DNA of 52,194 bases, taken from positions 95,963-148,156 of the forward strand of contig JAUHWW010000001.1 of assembly GCA_030427365.1 (NCBI GenBank), read 5' to 3'. Below, one piece after another: positions 1 to 7,217 of this stretch. Both the position numbers and the translations under genes were made by a program. Numbering within the stretch: position 1 is the first letter of the stretch; every line of letters starts with the position of its first letter. Below the pieces are notes generated by a model. It made no database searches, was not told where the DNA came from, and saw nothing but the letters and a program-made list of their open reading frames with translations. The stretch comes from a bacterium (lineage in GTDB: Bacteria > Patescibacteriota > Saccharimonadia > Saccharimonadales > SZUA-47).

Positions 1-72
1 TTCTTTTTCATGTGAAAACACTTATGCTGACTTCTTTTTACATCTGTTTGGTACTTGCTGTAAACTGTTGGT

Positions 73-2715
73 ATGAAACTTGGGAAAACGTATACTCCGC
101 AGGAGTTTGAATCAGATATTTACGCGTTGTGGGAGAAAGCCGGGTGTTTTACCGCTGATCCAGATAGTAAAAAAGAACACTTCTCTATTGCGATGCCACC
201 GCCGAACGAAACCGGCACGTTGTCCATTGGCCATGCCCTGTTTCTAACCCTGCAAGACCTGATGGCGCGACACGCAAGACAATCAGGAAAAGACGTTTTA
301 TGGCTGCCAGGCACCGACCACGCTGCCCTGCCCGTTAACGCGCTGATAGAAAAACAGCTTGCTGATGAAGGCACTGATAAGCATGCCATTGGGCGTGACA
401 CATTCCTTGAGCGAACACGCGAGTTTGTCGCAAGTAGCCGCGGCACGATGATCGAGCAAATGCGCGCAATGGGTGCGAGTGCGGACTGGACTCGTCAGCG
501 ATATACGCTTGACCCTGCCCTGTCCCGTTCGGTTGAAGAAACTTTTGTTCGTATGCACGCCGATGGCCTGATTTACAGAGGTGCGCGCATCGTGAATTGG
601 GATCCCCTGCTCCAAACCACTATCTCTGATGATGAGGTTGAGCGCGTCGATGAGACGACGACGTTTTATACGTTCAAATATGGTCCGTTTGAGATCGGCA
701 CGGCTCGTCCGGAGACGAAATTCGGCGATAAATACGTGGTCATGCACCCGGATGATGAACGATATAAAGACTACGCTCACGGCGATACGTTTGAGGCTGA
801 GTGGATTAATGGTAGCGTGACGGCAACGGTCATCAAAGACGAGGCAGTTGACCCTGAATTCGGTACGGGCGTTATGACGATTACGCCGTGGCATGATGCG
901 ACTGACTTTGACATTGCGGAGCGTCACGGGCTGGATAAACAACAGATTATTGATTTTAACGGTAAGTTGTTGCCAGTCGCAGAAGAGTTCGAGGGCATGC
1001 CAATTGCTGAAGCGCGGCCAAAAATTGTCGAGAAGCTGAAAGAGAAGGGGCTTTTAGTCAAAGTTGACGAAGCGTACCAGCATTCGATCGCTGTAAATGA
1101 GCGTGGTAAAGGGGTTATTGAGCCGCAAATCAAAGAGCAGTGGTTCATTGACGTGAACAAACCGGCCGTTGAGTGGGCAGGGAAGAAGCGGAGCCTCAAA
1201 GAAGTCATGCAGCACGTGGTGCGCGAGAAAGAAATCGATATTCTGCCGGAGCGATTTGAGAAAACGTATTTCCACTGGATTGATAATCTGCGTGACTGGT
1301 GTATCTCTCGGCAGATCTGGTGGGGACATCGCGTACCAGCCTGGTATCGCAGGAGTGAGCATGGGGGAGAAGAAATCTATGTGGGATTGACAGAACCTGA
1401 AGATGATGGCAAAGAAGGTTTTCACAAGTGGGAGCAGGATCCAGACACGCTTGATACGTGGTTCTCGAGTGCTTTATGGACGTGGAGTACGTTGATCGAT
1501 CCTGAGTTAGCGGCCGATGAGAGCCTTACGTTTGAAGAGGTGCTGCAGAAGAGTCAAGACTACAAAGCCTATCACCCGACCTCTGTTTTAGAGACGGGCT
1601 GGGACATATTGTTCTTTTGGGTGGCGCGCATGATTTTGATGACGACGTACATGACAGGGCAAGTACCGTTTAAGACGGTGTATTTGCACGGCATGATCAG
1701 GGCGGAAGATGGCAAAAAGATGAGTAAATCTCGCCCAGAGAGCATCGTCGATCCGGTTGATGTCATCGGCGAATATGGCGCTGATGCGCTGCGCATGGCG
1801 CTGATGATGAGCACAGCCCCGGGTGCGGACCAGAACTGGTCGAAGGGAAGGGTAGAAGCTGGGCGAAACTTTGCAAATAAACTCTGGAACATCGCGCGCT
1901 TTATCGAAATGACACTTGAGGATACAAAGGTAGACGGTAAGACAGAGGTGGTCAGTATGGCTGATCACTGGATGGTGAGCCGGCTGGATGAAGTCTGCAA
2001 ACAAGTTGATGACCACCTGAAAGCATATCGATTTAGCGAGGCGTACGGGCTGGTGTATCACTTTGTCTGGGATGATTTTGCTGACTGGTATATCGAGGCG
2101 AGCAAGCATGAAATCAACCCTCGCTTGCTGCGGTATGGGCTTGAAGCAATCTTGAAGATTGTGCATCCGTTTGCGCCGTTTGTGACCGAGACGATTTGGC
2201 AGACATTAGAGTGGACAGGGGAGAGCATTCTCATGCAGCAGCCGTGGCCAAAGATTGACGTAAAATATGACGATAAAAAAGCCGTACACTTCGGAGAAGT
2301 GCAGACAATTGCCCGTGAGGTACGCCAAATCAAAGCGGCGCTGCAGTTGCGGCATATCAACCTCTACCACAGTGGCAGTACGCTGCTACAAGAGCATGCT
2401 GCGCTGATTGCGGGCTTATCAGGCGTAGGCGAGGTAAAGGAAGTCGACGCAGGGCAGGGGCTGCATCTGACGCAGACGTCTGAAACGTGCTGGCTTGATG
2501 TCGATAAGGATGCCATTGATGCTTACGTGAAAAAACTCCAAAAACAGCTCACAGCGGCTGAGAATGCCCGAGACGGACTCAAAAAACGGCTCGATAATGA
2601 TGCCTACGTGAAGCAAGCGCCAAAGCAGCTCGTAGAAGAAACACGCCAGCAGCTAAAAGACCAAGAAGAGCTAATTGAAAGCACCTCAGCGGAGATTAAT
2701 CGGTTTTCTAACTAG
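73..2715 (+). CDS. valS: Valine--tRNA ligase
   Basis: Class I aminoacyl-tRNA synthetase charging tRNA-Val in the cytoplasm. The 880-residue length is normal for the family. The ATP-binding HIGH region follows the family motif PPPN at residues 42-45, but reads SIGH (51-54), so the first His is Ser. The KMSKS loop is intact at 549-553. A lysine-rich coiled-coil-like tail (about 815-880) matches the C-terminal arm of ValRS. The start is the ATG six bases after a TAAACT -10 box (61-66) with no Shine-Dalgarno, so the mRNA is probably leaderless. It converges with the next gene, overlapping its stop by four bases. Identity is secure; the HIGH substitution is the only oddity. Confidence 0.97.
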   Translation: MKLGKTYTPQEFESDIYALWEKAGCFTADPDSKKEHFSIAMPPPNETGTLSIGHALFLTLQDLMARHARQSGKDVLWLPGTDHAALPVNALIEKQLADEGTDKHAIGRDTFLERTREFVASSRGTMIEQMRAMGASADWTRQRYTLDPALSRSVEETFVRMHADGLIYRGARIVNWDPLLQTTISDDEVERVDETTTFYTFKYGPFEIGTARPETKFGDKYVVMHPDDERYKDYAHGDTFEAEWINGSVTATVIKDEAVDPEFGTGVMTITPWHDATDFDIAERHGLDKQQIIDFNGKLLPVAEEFEGMPIAEARPKIVEKLKEKGLLVKVDEAYQHSIAVNERGKGVIEPQIKEQWFIDVNKPAVEWAGKKRSLKEVMQHVVREKEIDILPERFEKTYFHWIDNLRDWCISRQIWWGHRVPAWYRRSEHGGEEIYVGLTEPEDDGKEGFHKWEQDPDTLDTWFSSALWTWSTLIDPELAADESLTFEEVLQKSQDYKAYHPTSVLETGWDILFFWVARMILMTTYMTGQVPFKTVYLHGMIRAEDGKKMSKSRPESIVDPVDVIGEYGADALRMALMMSTAPGADQNWSKGRVEAGRNFANKLWNIARFIEMTLEDTKVDGKTEVVSMADHWMVSRLDEVCKQVDDHLKAYRFSEAYGLVYHFVWDDFADWYIEASKHEINPRLLRYGLEAILKIVHPFAPFVTETIWQTLEWTGESILMQQPWPKIDVKYDDKKAVHFGEVQTIAREVRQIKAALQLRHINLYHSGSTLLQEHAALIAGLSGVGEVKEVDAGQGLHLTQTSETCWLDVDKDAIDAYVKKLQKQLTAAENARDGLKKRLDNDAYVKQAPKQLVEETRQQLKDQEELIESTSAEINRFSN

Positions 2716-3566
2716 AATTCGAGGGAGTCTTTAATACGCTGGGCAGATGCTTCGGCGCGGTAGTCGTCAAACCAAGTGACGCGCCAACCAAGATGTTCGG
2801 CGGCCATAAGATTCGCGCGGCTGTCATCGATAAATAAGATCTCATCAGGTGCAACACCGCTGGCAGCCTGCGCTGACTCGTAGATGCCTTCTTCTGGTTT
2901 GATGCTGCCGACTACGGACGAATCGATAATGGCATCATAAGTGATATTCGGCAGCAAGCCCGCGGCGATCATGCGGTCAAGTTGACCCGGCATGATGTTG
3001 GTGAGCAGGCCGACCTTGTAGTGTTCGGCGGTCCATTTGAGCAGTTCAATCATTTGCGGCAAAACCTCGACGGCCTTTTCGTAGTAGTCGCGCCAGTCGA
3101 GGGCAGGGAGGTCGAGCCGCGTCGCAAGCGCTTCATTGAAATCTTCAATACTCATATCACCGCGGCAAACGGCGTCGTTGTAGTGCCAAAAGGTGCTTTC
3201 CACAGCGTCGATAGGCTGACCAGACTCCTCTGATAGCGCACTAAACGCGGCGTGAAAAAAGCGTACCAAGACGCCGTTAACGTCAAAGTAGACGAACTTC
3301 ACTCCTGATTTGCTGGTTTTCTTGCTTGGCTGCGGCCCTTTGGTATCAACGCCTGCGCCCCGCAGGAGTGCGTCGATAGTAGTCCCAGTGGCGTCACAGA
3401 TAGCATGAACAGTGAATACCGATGGAGCTGCAATCGCTCCACGCTCGATTTTGGCCAAGGTCGAATAGGATACGTCTATACGCTCACAGAGTTCCTGCTG
3501 TGTCAGACCAGCGTTTTTACGCGCTTTTTGTATAGACTTACCTAAAGTCTTGGCTTCTCCACCCAT
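2712..3566 (-). CDS. XRE-type HTH fused to HAD-superfamily hydrolase
   Basis: The first ~70 residues are a Cro/C1-type helix-turn-helix (LTQQELCERIDVSYSTLAKI region, about 21-40), followed by a basic linker and a HAD subfamily IA domain from about residue 88 to the end. The HAD motif I reads DVNGV, so the nucleophile Asp is present but the acid/base Asp at +2 is Asn. Motif II (LLTN), the KPE lysine motif and the DD of motif IV (FIDDS) are present. A plausible role is a DNA-binding regulator sensing a phosphorylated metabolite, but no substrate can be named. It is transcribed alone, with CATAGT just upstream of the ATG. Domain assignment is sure; function is not. Confidence 0.85.
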   Translation of the reverse strand: MGGEAKTLGKSIQKARKNAGLTQQELCERIDVSYSTLAKIERGAIAAPSVFTVHAICDATGTTIDALLRGAGVDTKGPQPSKKTSKSGVKFVYFDVNGVLVRFFHAAFSALSEESGQPIDAVESTFWHYNDAVCRGDMSIEDFNEALATRLDLPALDWRDYYEKAVEVLPQMIELLKWTAEHYKVGLLTNIMPGQLDRMIAAGLLPNITYDAIIDSSVVGSIKPEEGIYESAQAASGVAPDEILFIDDSRANLMAAEHLGWRVTWFDDYRAEASAQRIKDSLEF

Positions 3567-3620
3567 CTAGCACTATGTTACCAGTTATGAGCGGAAAAAA
3601 CGAGACATTTTAGCCGGATG

Positions 3621-3791
3621 TTACAAGACGAGGTTGAGCGTGCCCCAGACAATTATCAGCACAACCACGCCGATGACGCCGGCTGCGATAACTGACTGCT
3701 GCGTATTGCTGCCTGAGCGGCGCATGAATTTGTTGTATAGCCAGGCGGTAGCACTAGCTGCGATAAGAAGAGCGATGACAAAGTTACTCAT
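3621..3791 (-). CDS. Small two-helix membrane protein, unknown function
   Basis: A 56-residue ORF on the minus strand, too short for most gene callers. It begins MSNFVIALLIAASATAWLYN and has two hydrophobic segments (about 3-20 and 33-55) separated by a basic loop with KFMRRS, which predicts an inner-membrane hairpin. It ends 54 bp from the start of the XRE-HAD gene, and both are on the minus strand. The plus-strand ORF in the same place has no membrane or codon logic and is taken as the shadow. No family recognised. The hydrophobic pattern in one frame is the main support. Confidence 0.6.
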   Translation of the reverse strand: MSNFVIALLIAASATAWLYNKFMRRSGSNTQQSVIAAGVIGVVVLIIVWGTLNLVL

Positions 3792-3814
3792 GACAAGAAG
3801 TATACAGCGAACGG

Positions 3815-3844
3815 CTGACAGAAGACAGCGGAGGAGGCTATAAT
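3815..3844 (+). promoter_or_regulatory. Promoter of tRNA-Ser(CGA)
   Basis: A -35 box CTGACA (3815-3820) is followed, after 18 bases, by a perfect -10 TATAAT (3839-3844). The mature tRNA 5' end lies 10 bases further on at 3855. This is one of the few stable-RNA promoters in the window with both boxes recognisable. Confidence 0.7.
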
Positions 3845-3854
3845 TATTTTCATT

Positions 3855-3944
3855 GGAAGAGTGCAGGAGTGGTTGAACTGGCTTGTCTCGAAAACAAGTG
3901 TGCCGGCAACGGTACCGAGGGTTCGAATCCCTCTTCTTCCGCCA
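3855..3944 (+). tRNA. tRNA-Ser (anticodon CGA)
   Basis: Class II tRNA with long variable arm. The acceptor stem GGAAGAG (3855-3861) pairs with TTCTTCC; the anticodon loop CTCGAAA puts CGA at 3889-3891; the T arm is GAGGG-TTCGAAT-CCCTC; discriminator G and an encoded CCA (3942-3944). It reads UCG. A terminator follows, and then a partial copy of the T arm and acceptor end (4010-4056), described separately. Confidence 0.96.
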
Positions 3945-3954
3945 GGAAGAGAGG

Positions 3955-3985
3955 CGGCCGTCTTTTGATGGTCGTTTCTCTTTCT
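3955..3985 (+). terminator. Intrinsic terminator of tRNA-Ser(CGA)
   Basis: Stem CGGCCGTC (3955-3962), loop TTTT, stem GATGGTCG (3967-3974) with two G-U pairs, then a pyrimidine-rich TTTCTCTTTCT tract. A second small hairpin (TTTCTCT/AGAGAAA, 3975-3992) overlaps the tract. Confidence 0.65.
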
Positions 3986-4003
3986 AGAGAAAGATTTGAA
4001 GCC

Positions 4004-4056
4004 TCGTGAGTGGTTCGCTACCGATGGCCTAGGCCGTCCATCCCTCCTCTTCCGCT
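4004..4056 (+). other. Partial tRNA-Ser(CGA) copy with a hairpin inserted in the T loop
   Basis: Beyond the terminator, GAGTGGTTCG (4008-4017) resembles the T-arm 5' strand of the tRNA. It is followed by about 22 inserted bases that hold the palindrome GATGGCCTAGGCCGTC (4023-4038), and then TCCCTCCTCTTCCGCT (4041-4056), which matches the tRNA 3' end (3928-3943) at 14 of 16 bases. A GGAAGAG at 3945-3951 can pair with CTCTTCC at 4047-4053 as an acceptor-like stem. No anticodon arm is visible, so this is not a functional tRNA. Two other tRNA genes in the window carry the same kind of unit. Confidence 0.55.
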
Positions 4057-4104
4057 AAACTGCTGCTGCTTGCAATATGTATGAACGGCTATAGAGTGTA
4101 AGCT

Positions 4105-4518
4105 ATGACAGACACAAATCTCTACATTTACTTTGAGATGGGTGAAAGAAGGGATCCCACACCTGGCTTAGAAGAAATATTGTCACGGCGTAATGGTGGC
4201 GAACCCTACGAATGGATACCTGAAGCAGAAGAGGCATATCGCTCGCAGGCTGCTTCCATAGCGGAAACAGGCTTATCAGCCTTTTTGAATGGAGTCCCTG
4301 AACCGCCGGAAAGCCCTTTTGAAGGCTATCACCGCGTTAACATACTTGATGTTAGGGAGTTGGGGGAAAGCATAAGGTTAGATAGGAGCATGTATCGAGT
4401 AAGACAAGTCTACGCAAGTCCTGAAATAATTGAGAGACGATGGGGCGTGCTTCCTATTGATGGATGGTATTTAAAATCTGCTATTGATGACGACGGTGAT
4501 ATTACGATTTGGTTTTAA
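4105..4518 (+). CDS. Hypothetical protein
   Basis: A 137-residue acidic soluble protein with no signal peptide or membrane segment. It has a Glu/Pro-rich first half and a C-terminal part that looks like mixed alpha/beta (WYLKSAIDDDGDITIWF at the end). I do not recognise the family. The start ATG lies nine bases after a possible TATAGA box (4090-4095). Codon use looks more AT-rich than in valS, which suggests an accessory gene. It converges with the reductase gene, six bases away. Confidence 0.65.
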   Translation: MTDTNLYIYFEMGERRDPTPGLEEILSRRNGGEPYEWIPEAEEAYRSQAASIAETGLSAFLNGVPEPPESPFEGYHRVNILDVRELGESIRLDRSMYRVRQVYASPEIIERRWGVLPIDGWYLKSAIDDDGDITIWF

Positions 4519-4524
4519 ATTTGA

Positions 4525-5817
4525 TTACATGGAAAAGGCTTCGTTGTGGATCTGCGCAAGAGGGACACCTGCATCGGTGAGCTGGCGTTTTAACGCGCCC
4601 ATCATGCCGGGCGGGCCACAGATCATGTAATCGTATTCCTCAAGCTTTGGAAGTGAGTTTTTGAGCAGGTCAACGCTGACGAATCCGCTTAAATTTTTGG
4701 CAACAACTCTCGTATCAAAGTTTTCTGGTACGGTGCGCGCTACATCAATAAACTCTTGTAGGAACACTGCTTCCTCGAGGCTCTCAGTTCCATAAAAAAA
4801 GCGAATATCGTAGTGACTACGCCCGGAGAACGAACGAGCCATGCTAAGAAACGGTGTAATTCCAACGCCTCCGGCAATCCAGACCTGCTTGTGATTTTTC
4901 ACACGGCGGTAATCAAAACGGCCAAAGGGACCTTCGAGGTAGGCTTTCGTGCCTTTTTTCAGGTGTTTGAGCATCGAGGTATCATCACCGAGGCTTTTGA
5001 CCGTGAAACGGATGTATGGCCCATTTGGTGCATTGGAAAACGAATACGGGTGCGCCTCTGAATCAATGCCATTTTGCTCAAAGCTGACAAATGCAAATTG
5101 ACCAGGGGTGAAAGTGAGAGGAACACCCTTTGGTTTGAGAACTATCTCAACCACGTTTTCAAGGAATTGATTCACTTCAGCGACTTCATACACGTGCCGG
5201 TGCACAAAAAAACGACTGAAGACTGAACGATACAAAAACGCGGTGAATCCGCCTGTGGCGAGCACAATATAAAACACGAGCAGGGGAGTGATCTGCATAA
5301 TTTGTCCACCTGCAATCAGGCCGTGCACCATAAACAGTGGGATAAGCCAGCCGAAGGCTTTGTGCACTTTCACCCACTTCTGATGCTTGATATGCGAGTA
5401 GATGGCTAGACCGGTCAAAATGATTAGCGCGAGCAAGCTAATAATTCCTGTAATGATCAGAAGACTCCACCAATTCCAAATCGTCGTAAAGCCGAGCGGA
5501 CCAATGCTTCGCCCAATACCGAGCGCGAATGGATGCAGGAGAATCAGATAAAAGGCGGCTTTGCCGGTTGATTTGTGCAGTGAGTAGACATGATCAAGAC
5601 CGCCAAACAGCTTTTCCAGCCAAGGGGAGCGCATACTGAGAATTGGGTTCACAAGATAAAGTGCTAGGCCACTGAGAGCGGTCGCTTTTCCAACACTTGC
5701 GACAACAACAGAAGTGTTGGTCGTGACGCTGGCAAGTCCAACGTGATACAGCCATAGTGCAACCGGAATAAGCGCGACAAGTCCCAAAAGCAATCTTCCA
5801 CTCGCATGAATAAGCAT
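4525..5817 (-). CDS. Ferric reductase-like membrane oxidoreductase (FAD/NAD(P)H)
   Basis: 430 residues. The N-terminal half has six or so membrane helices with paired histidines typical of a two-heme ferric-reductase/NOX/MsrQ fold: SLHKSTG and LLHPFA, then KVHKAFG and MVHGL. The C-terminal half is a ferredoxin-reductase module: FAD motif HPYSFSN (about 250-256), NAD(P)-binding GGVGITPF, and the late CGPPGMM. It should move electrons from cytosolic NAD(P)H through FAD and heme across the membrane; the acceptor (metal, oxygen or quinone) cannot be told. The start follows TACAAT by six bases on the minus strand. An electron-transfer protein is noteworthy in a genome type that usually lacks a respiratory chain. 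Confidence 0.88.
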   Translation of the reverse strand: MLIHASGRLLLGLVALIPVALWLYHVGLASVTTNTSVVVASVGKATALSGLALYLVNPILSMRSPWLEKLFGGLDHVYSLHKSTGKAAFYLILLHPFALGIGRSIGPLGFTTIWNWWSLLIITGIISLLALIILTGLAIYSHIKHQKWVKVHKAFGWLIPLFMVHGLIAGGQIMQITPLLVFYIVLATGGFTAFLYRSVFSRFFVHRHVYEVAEVNQFLENVVEIVLKPKGVPLTFTPGQFAFVSFEQNGIDSEAHPYSFSNAPNGPYIRFTVKSLGDDTSMLKHLKKGTKAYLEGPFGRFDYRRVKNHKQVWIAGGVGITPFLSMARSFSGRSHYDIRFFYGTESLEEAVFLQEFIDVARTVPENFDTRVVAKNLSGFVSVDLLKNSLPKLEEYDYMICGPPGMMGALKRQLTDAGVPLAQIHNEAFSM

Positions 5818-5849
5818 GACCTTATTGTAGCAGCGAACGACCTTCGGTT

Positions 5850-6707
5850 CTACGCCAGTTCGGAGGCAAGTTTTATGGAACCTAGTACCCCGATGGTGTC
5901 CCCGCTGGAGCGGACGATATATTCGTTAACATCGGGAATTTCGAAATAATCATTAATGAATTTTAGGGTGTGACGCCGCACCGCGTTGATGAGCTCGGGA
6001 TGCTTCATGACGCTGCCACCGAGGATGATGATTTCTGGCTGCAACACTGAGATGATGTTGGTGACGCCGTAGGCGATGTAGCGGGCAACTTTATCCCAGT
6101 ATTCTGCATCGTGCAATTCGCCGGCAGGCTGGCCAGTGCGGATCTCGATGGATTTGCCACTGGCGAGACCCTCAAAACAGTTCATGTGGTAGGAGCAGCC
6201 TCCATGCTTTCCTTGATCTTCTGGGTCGGCGGGGATACGCATGTGCCCCATTTCAGGGTGGGATATGCCATGTACGATATCTTTATTGACGATGACAGTG
6301 CCGCCGACGCCGGTGCCAATAGTGAGGTAGACGCTGTTCTTTTTCATCACGCTTTTGCCATGAAACTGCTCACCAATTGCGGCGGCGTCAGTATCAGTGA
6401 CAACGGCAGTAGGGATGCCGAGTGCTTCGGTAAAGTAGGTATAAATATTCACGTTTGACCAGCCAGGTTTGGTTGTGGTGAGGATCGTCCCGAAATTATC
6501 ACTTGATGGATGAAGTTCAATCGGTCCAAAGCTGCCAACGCCGAGCGCTCGTACGTTCCGCCCTTTGAAAAATTCTGCGGCCTGGCGCAAAGTGTTCGGC
6601 GGGTCCGTGGTATCGATACTTATCTGCTCCCGGATTTCTCCGTAGCCACTTCCAATCGCACAAATAAACTTTGTGCCCCCAGCTTCAACCCCACCATACA
6701 TGTTCAT
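5850..6707 (-). CDS. ROK-family sugar kinase (fructokinase-like)
   Basis: 285 residues. It phosphorylates a hexose using ATP. The phosphate-binding GGVEAGGTKF at 5-14 and the catalytic-Asp segment TDTDAAAIGE (104-113) are clear. A zinc site is formed by H155, C171, H174 and C177, in the spacing of bacterial fructokinases (GHMRIP start, C-x2-H-x2-C), and GTGVGG at 131-136 contacts ATP. The resemblance is closer to ScrK/YdhR fructokinases than to glucokinases. The ATG follows CATACT by eight bases, leaderless style. Stands alone, transcribed away from the candidate RNA at 6771-6905. Confidence 0.88.
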   Translation of the reverse strand: MNMYGGVEAGGTKFICAIGSGYGEIREQISIDTTDPPNTLRQAAEFFKGRNVRALGVGSFGPIELHPSSDNFGTILTTTKPGWSNVNIYTYFTEALGIPTAVVTDTDAAAIGEQFHGKSVMKKNSVYLTIGTGVGGTVIVNKDIVHGISHPEMGHMRIPADPEDQGKHGGCSYHMNCFEGLASGKSIEIRTGQPAGELHDAEYWDKVARYIAYGVTNIISVLQPEIIILGGSVMKHPELINAVRRHTLKFINDYFEIPDVNEYIVRSSGDTIGVLGSIKLASELA

Positions 6708-6767
6708 TTGCTACTAGTATGGCATATTTACAGCTCATAGAAAGCCCTAGTAAAAAGTGTGAAAAAG

Positions 6768-6776
6768 TGCTACAAT
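6768..6776 (+). promoter_or_regulatory. Extended -10 promoter (TGCTACAAT)
   Basis: TACAAT at 6771-6776 preceded by TGn. No -35 box is visible at 16-18 bases. It would drive rightward transcription of the structured region at 6799-6896 and possibly tRNA-Arg. Confidence 0.5.
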
Positions 6777-6798
6777 TCACCTCTGTTACAAGATTGTA

Positions 6799-6896
6799 GC
6801 TGACCATTTTTGTGAGGGGATTCGCAAAAATGAGACGAGGCGGCTTGATTTGGTCAGCAACAGTGCTCGAAAACTTGTTTTGCGAGCCGTGTGCTG
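6799..6896 (+). ncRNA. Candidate structured RNA upstream of tRNA-Arg
   Basis: A gene-free stretch with nested pairing: outer stem GCTGACC/GGTCAGC (6799-6805 with 6852-6858), inner hairpin ATTTTTGTG/CGCAAAAAT (6806-6814 with 6823-6831, one G-U), then hairpin GCTCGAAAAC/GTTTTGCGAGC (6865-6887, one bulge). It lies between an extended -10 box and tRNA-Arg. It may be an independent small RNA or a leader processed from the tRNA transcript. It does not show the signature elements of RNase P RNA, tmRNA or SRP RNA. The short minus-strand ORF across it has no support. Confidence 0.4.
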
Positions 6897-6920
6897 GACG
6901 AATCATTACACGCCGAGGAA

Positions 6921-6997
6921 GGACCCGTAGCTCAGCTGGATAGAGCGTCTGTTTGCGGTACAGGAGGTCGCAGGTTCAAATCCTGCCGGGTTCACCA
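6921..6997 (+). tRNA. tRNA-Arg (anticodon GCG)
   Basis: 77 bases with encoded CCA. The acceptor GGACCCG pairs with CGGGTTC; anticodon stem TCTGT/ACAGG; the loop TTGCGGT places GCG at 6955-6957; T arm GCAGG-TTCAAAT-CCTGC. It would read CGC and, by wobble, CGU. Most bacteria use an ACG anticodon edited to inosine by TadA, so the genomic GCG is unusual. Confidence 0.95.
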
Positions 6998-7006
6998 ATT
7001 TAAGAC

Positions 7007-7029
7007 ACCGACCATCCGGGTCGGTTTTT
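7007..7029 (+). terminator. Intrinsic terminator of tRNA-Arg
   Basis: ACCGACC (7007-7013), loop ATCCG, GGTCGGT (7019-7025), then TTTTT. Flanking CCAATTTA and TAAATTGG extend the dyad on both sides. Confidence 0.85.
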
Positions 7030-7055
7030 AAATTGGTACTTTGTGAGTGTTGAAG

Positions 7056-7190
7056 CTGCGACCGGTCGCAGGTGAGCAGTGCCGTTCGCGCACTGCGCAA
7101 GAGAATCTTTCAGCAATGAAGCTTGTCTTCATGCTTGAAAATTCTGGGCCCGCGCTAGCGTGGGCAAATCCTGCCGGGTTCACCAATGTA
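7056..7190 (+). ncRNA. Hairpin-rich partial copy of tRNA-Arg with a large T-loop insertion
   Basis: GGTCGCAGGT (7064-7073) repeats the variable-loop/T-stem 5' strand of tRNA-Arg, and 7165-7187 repeats exactly the 23 bases from its T loop through CCA (6977-6999). About 91 bases are inserted between them, consisting of three further hairpins: GCAGTGC/GCACTGC (7076-7096), a long imperfect stem 7102-7145 with inner ATGAAG/CTTCAT, and GCCCGCGCTAGCGTGGGC (7148-7165). Upstream, CTGCGACC forms a perfect 16-bp palindrome with GGTCGCAG (7056-7071), which would compete with the T stem. A terminator follows at 7195. No anticodon arm is present. Confidence 0.55.
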
Positions 7191-7194
7191 AGAA

Positions 7195-7217
7195 CGCCAG
7201 CCCGGTCTGGTGTTTTT
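7195..7217 (+). terminator. Intrinsic terminator after the tRNA-Arg-like unit
   Basis: CGCCAG (7195-7200), loop CCCGGT, CTGGTG (7207-7212), then TTTTT and a T-rich tract. Its placement after CCAAT mirrors the terminator after the true tRNA-Arg. Confidence 0.75.

Noticed and set aside
298-942. 214-residue ORF antisense to valS
   Set aside because: Lies wholly inside valS on the other strand and has no promoter, family features or independent coding signal; a shadow frame.
3634-3843. 69-residue plus-strand ORF
   Set aside because: The minus strand of the same DNA encodes a convincing two-helix membrane protein; the plus frame runs into the tRNA-Ser promoter.
6799-6896. RNase P RNA, tmRNA or SRP RNA
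   Set aside because: A short GCTGACCA is shared with E. coli RNase P RNA, but none of the conserved core elements of any of these RNAs is present and the region is too short.
6685-6906. 73-residue minus-strand ORF over the candidate RNA
   Set aside because: Covers palindromic structured DNA, overlaps the ROK gene start, and shows no protein-like composition.
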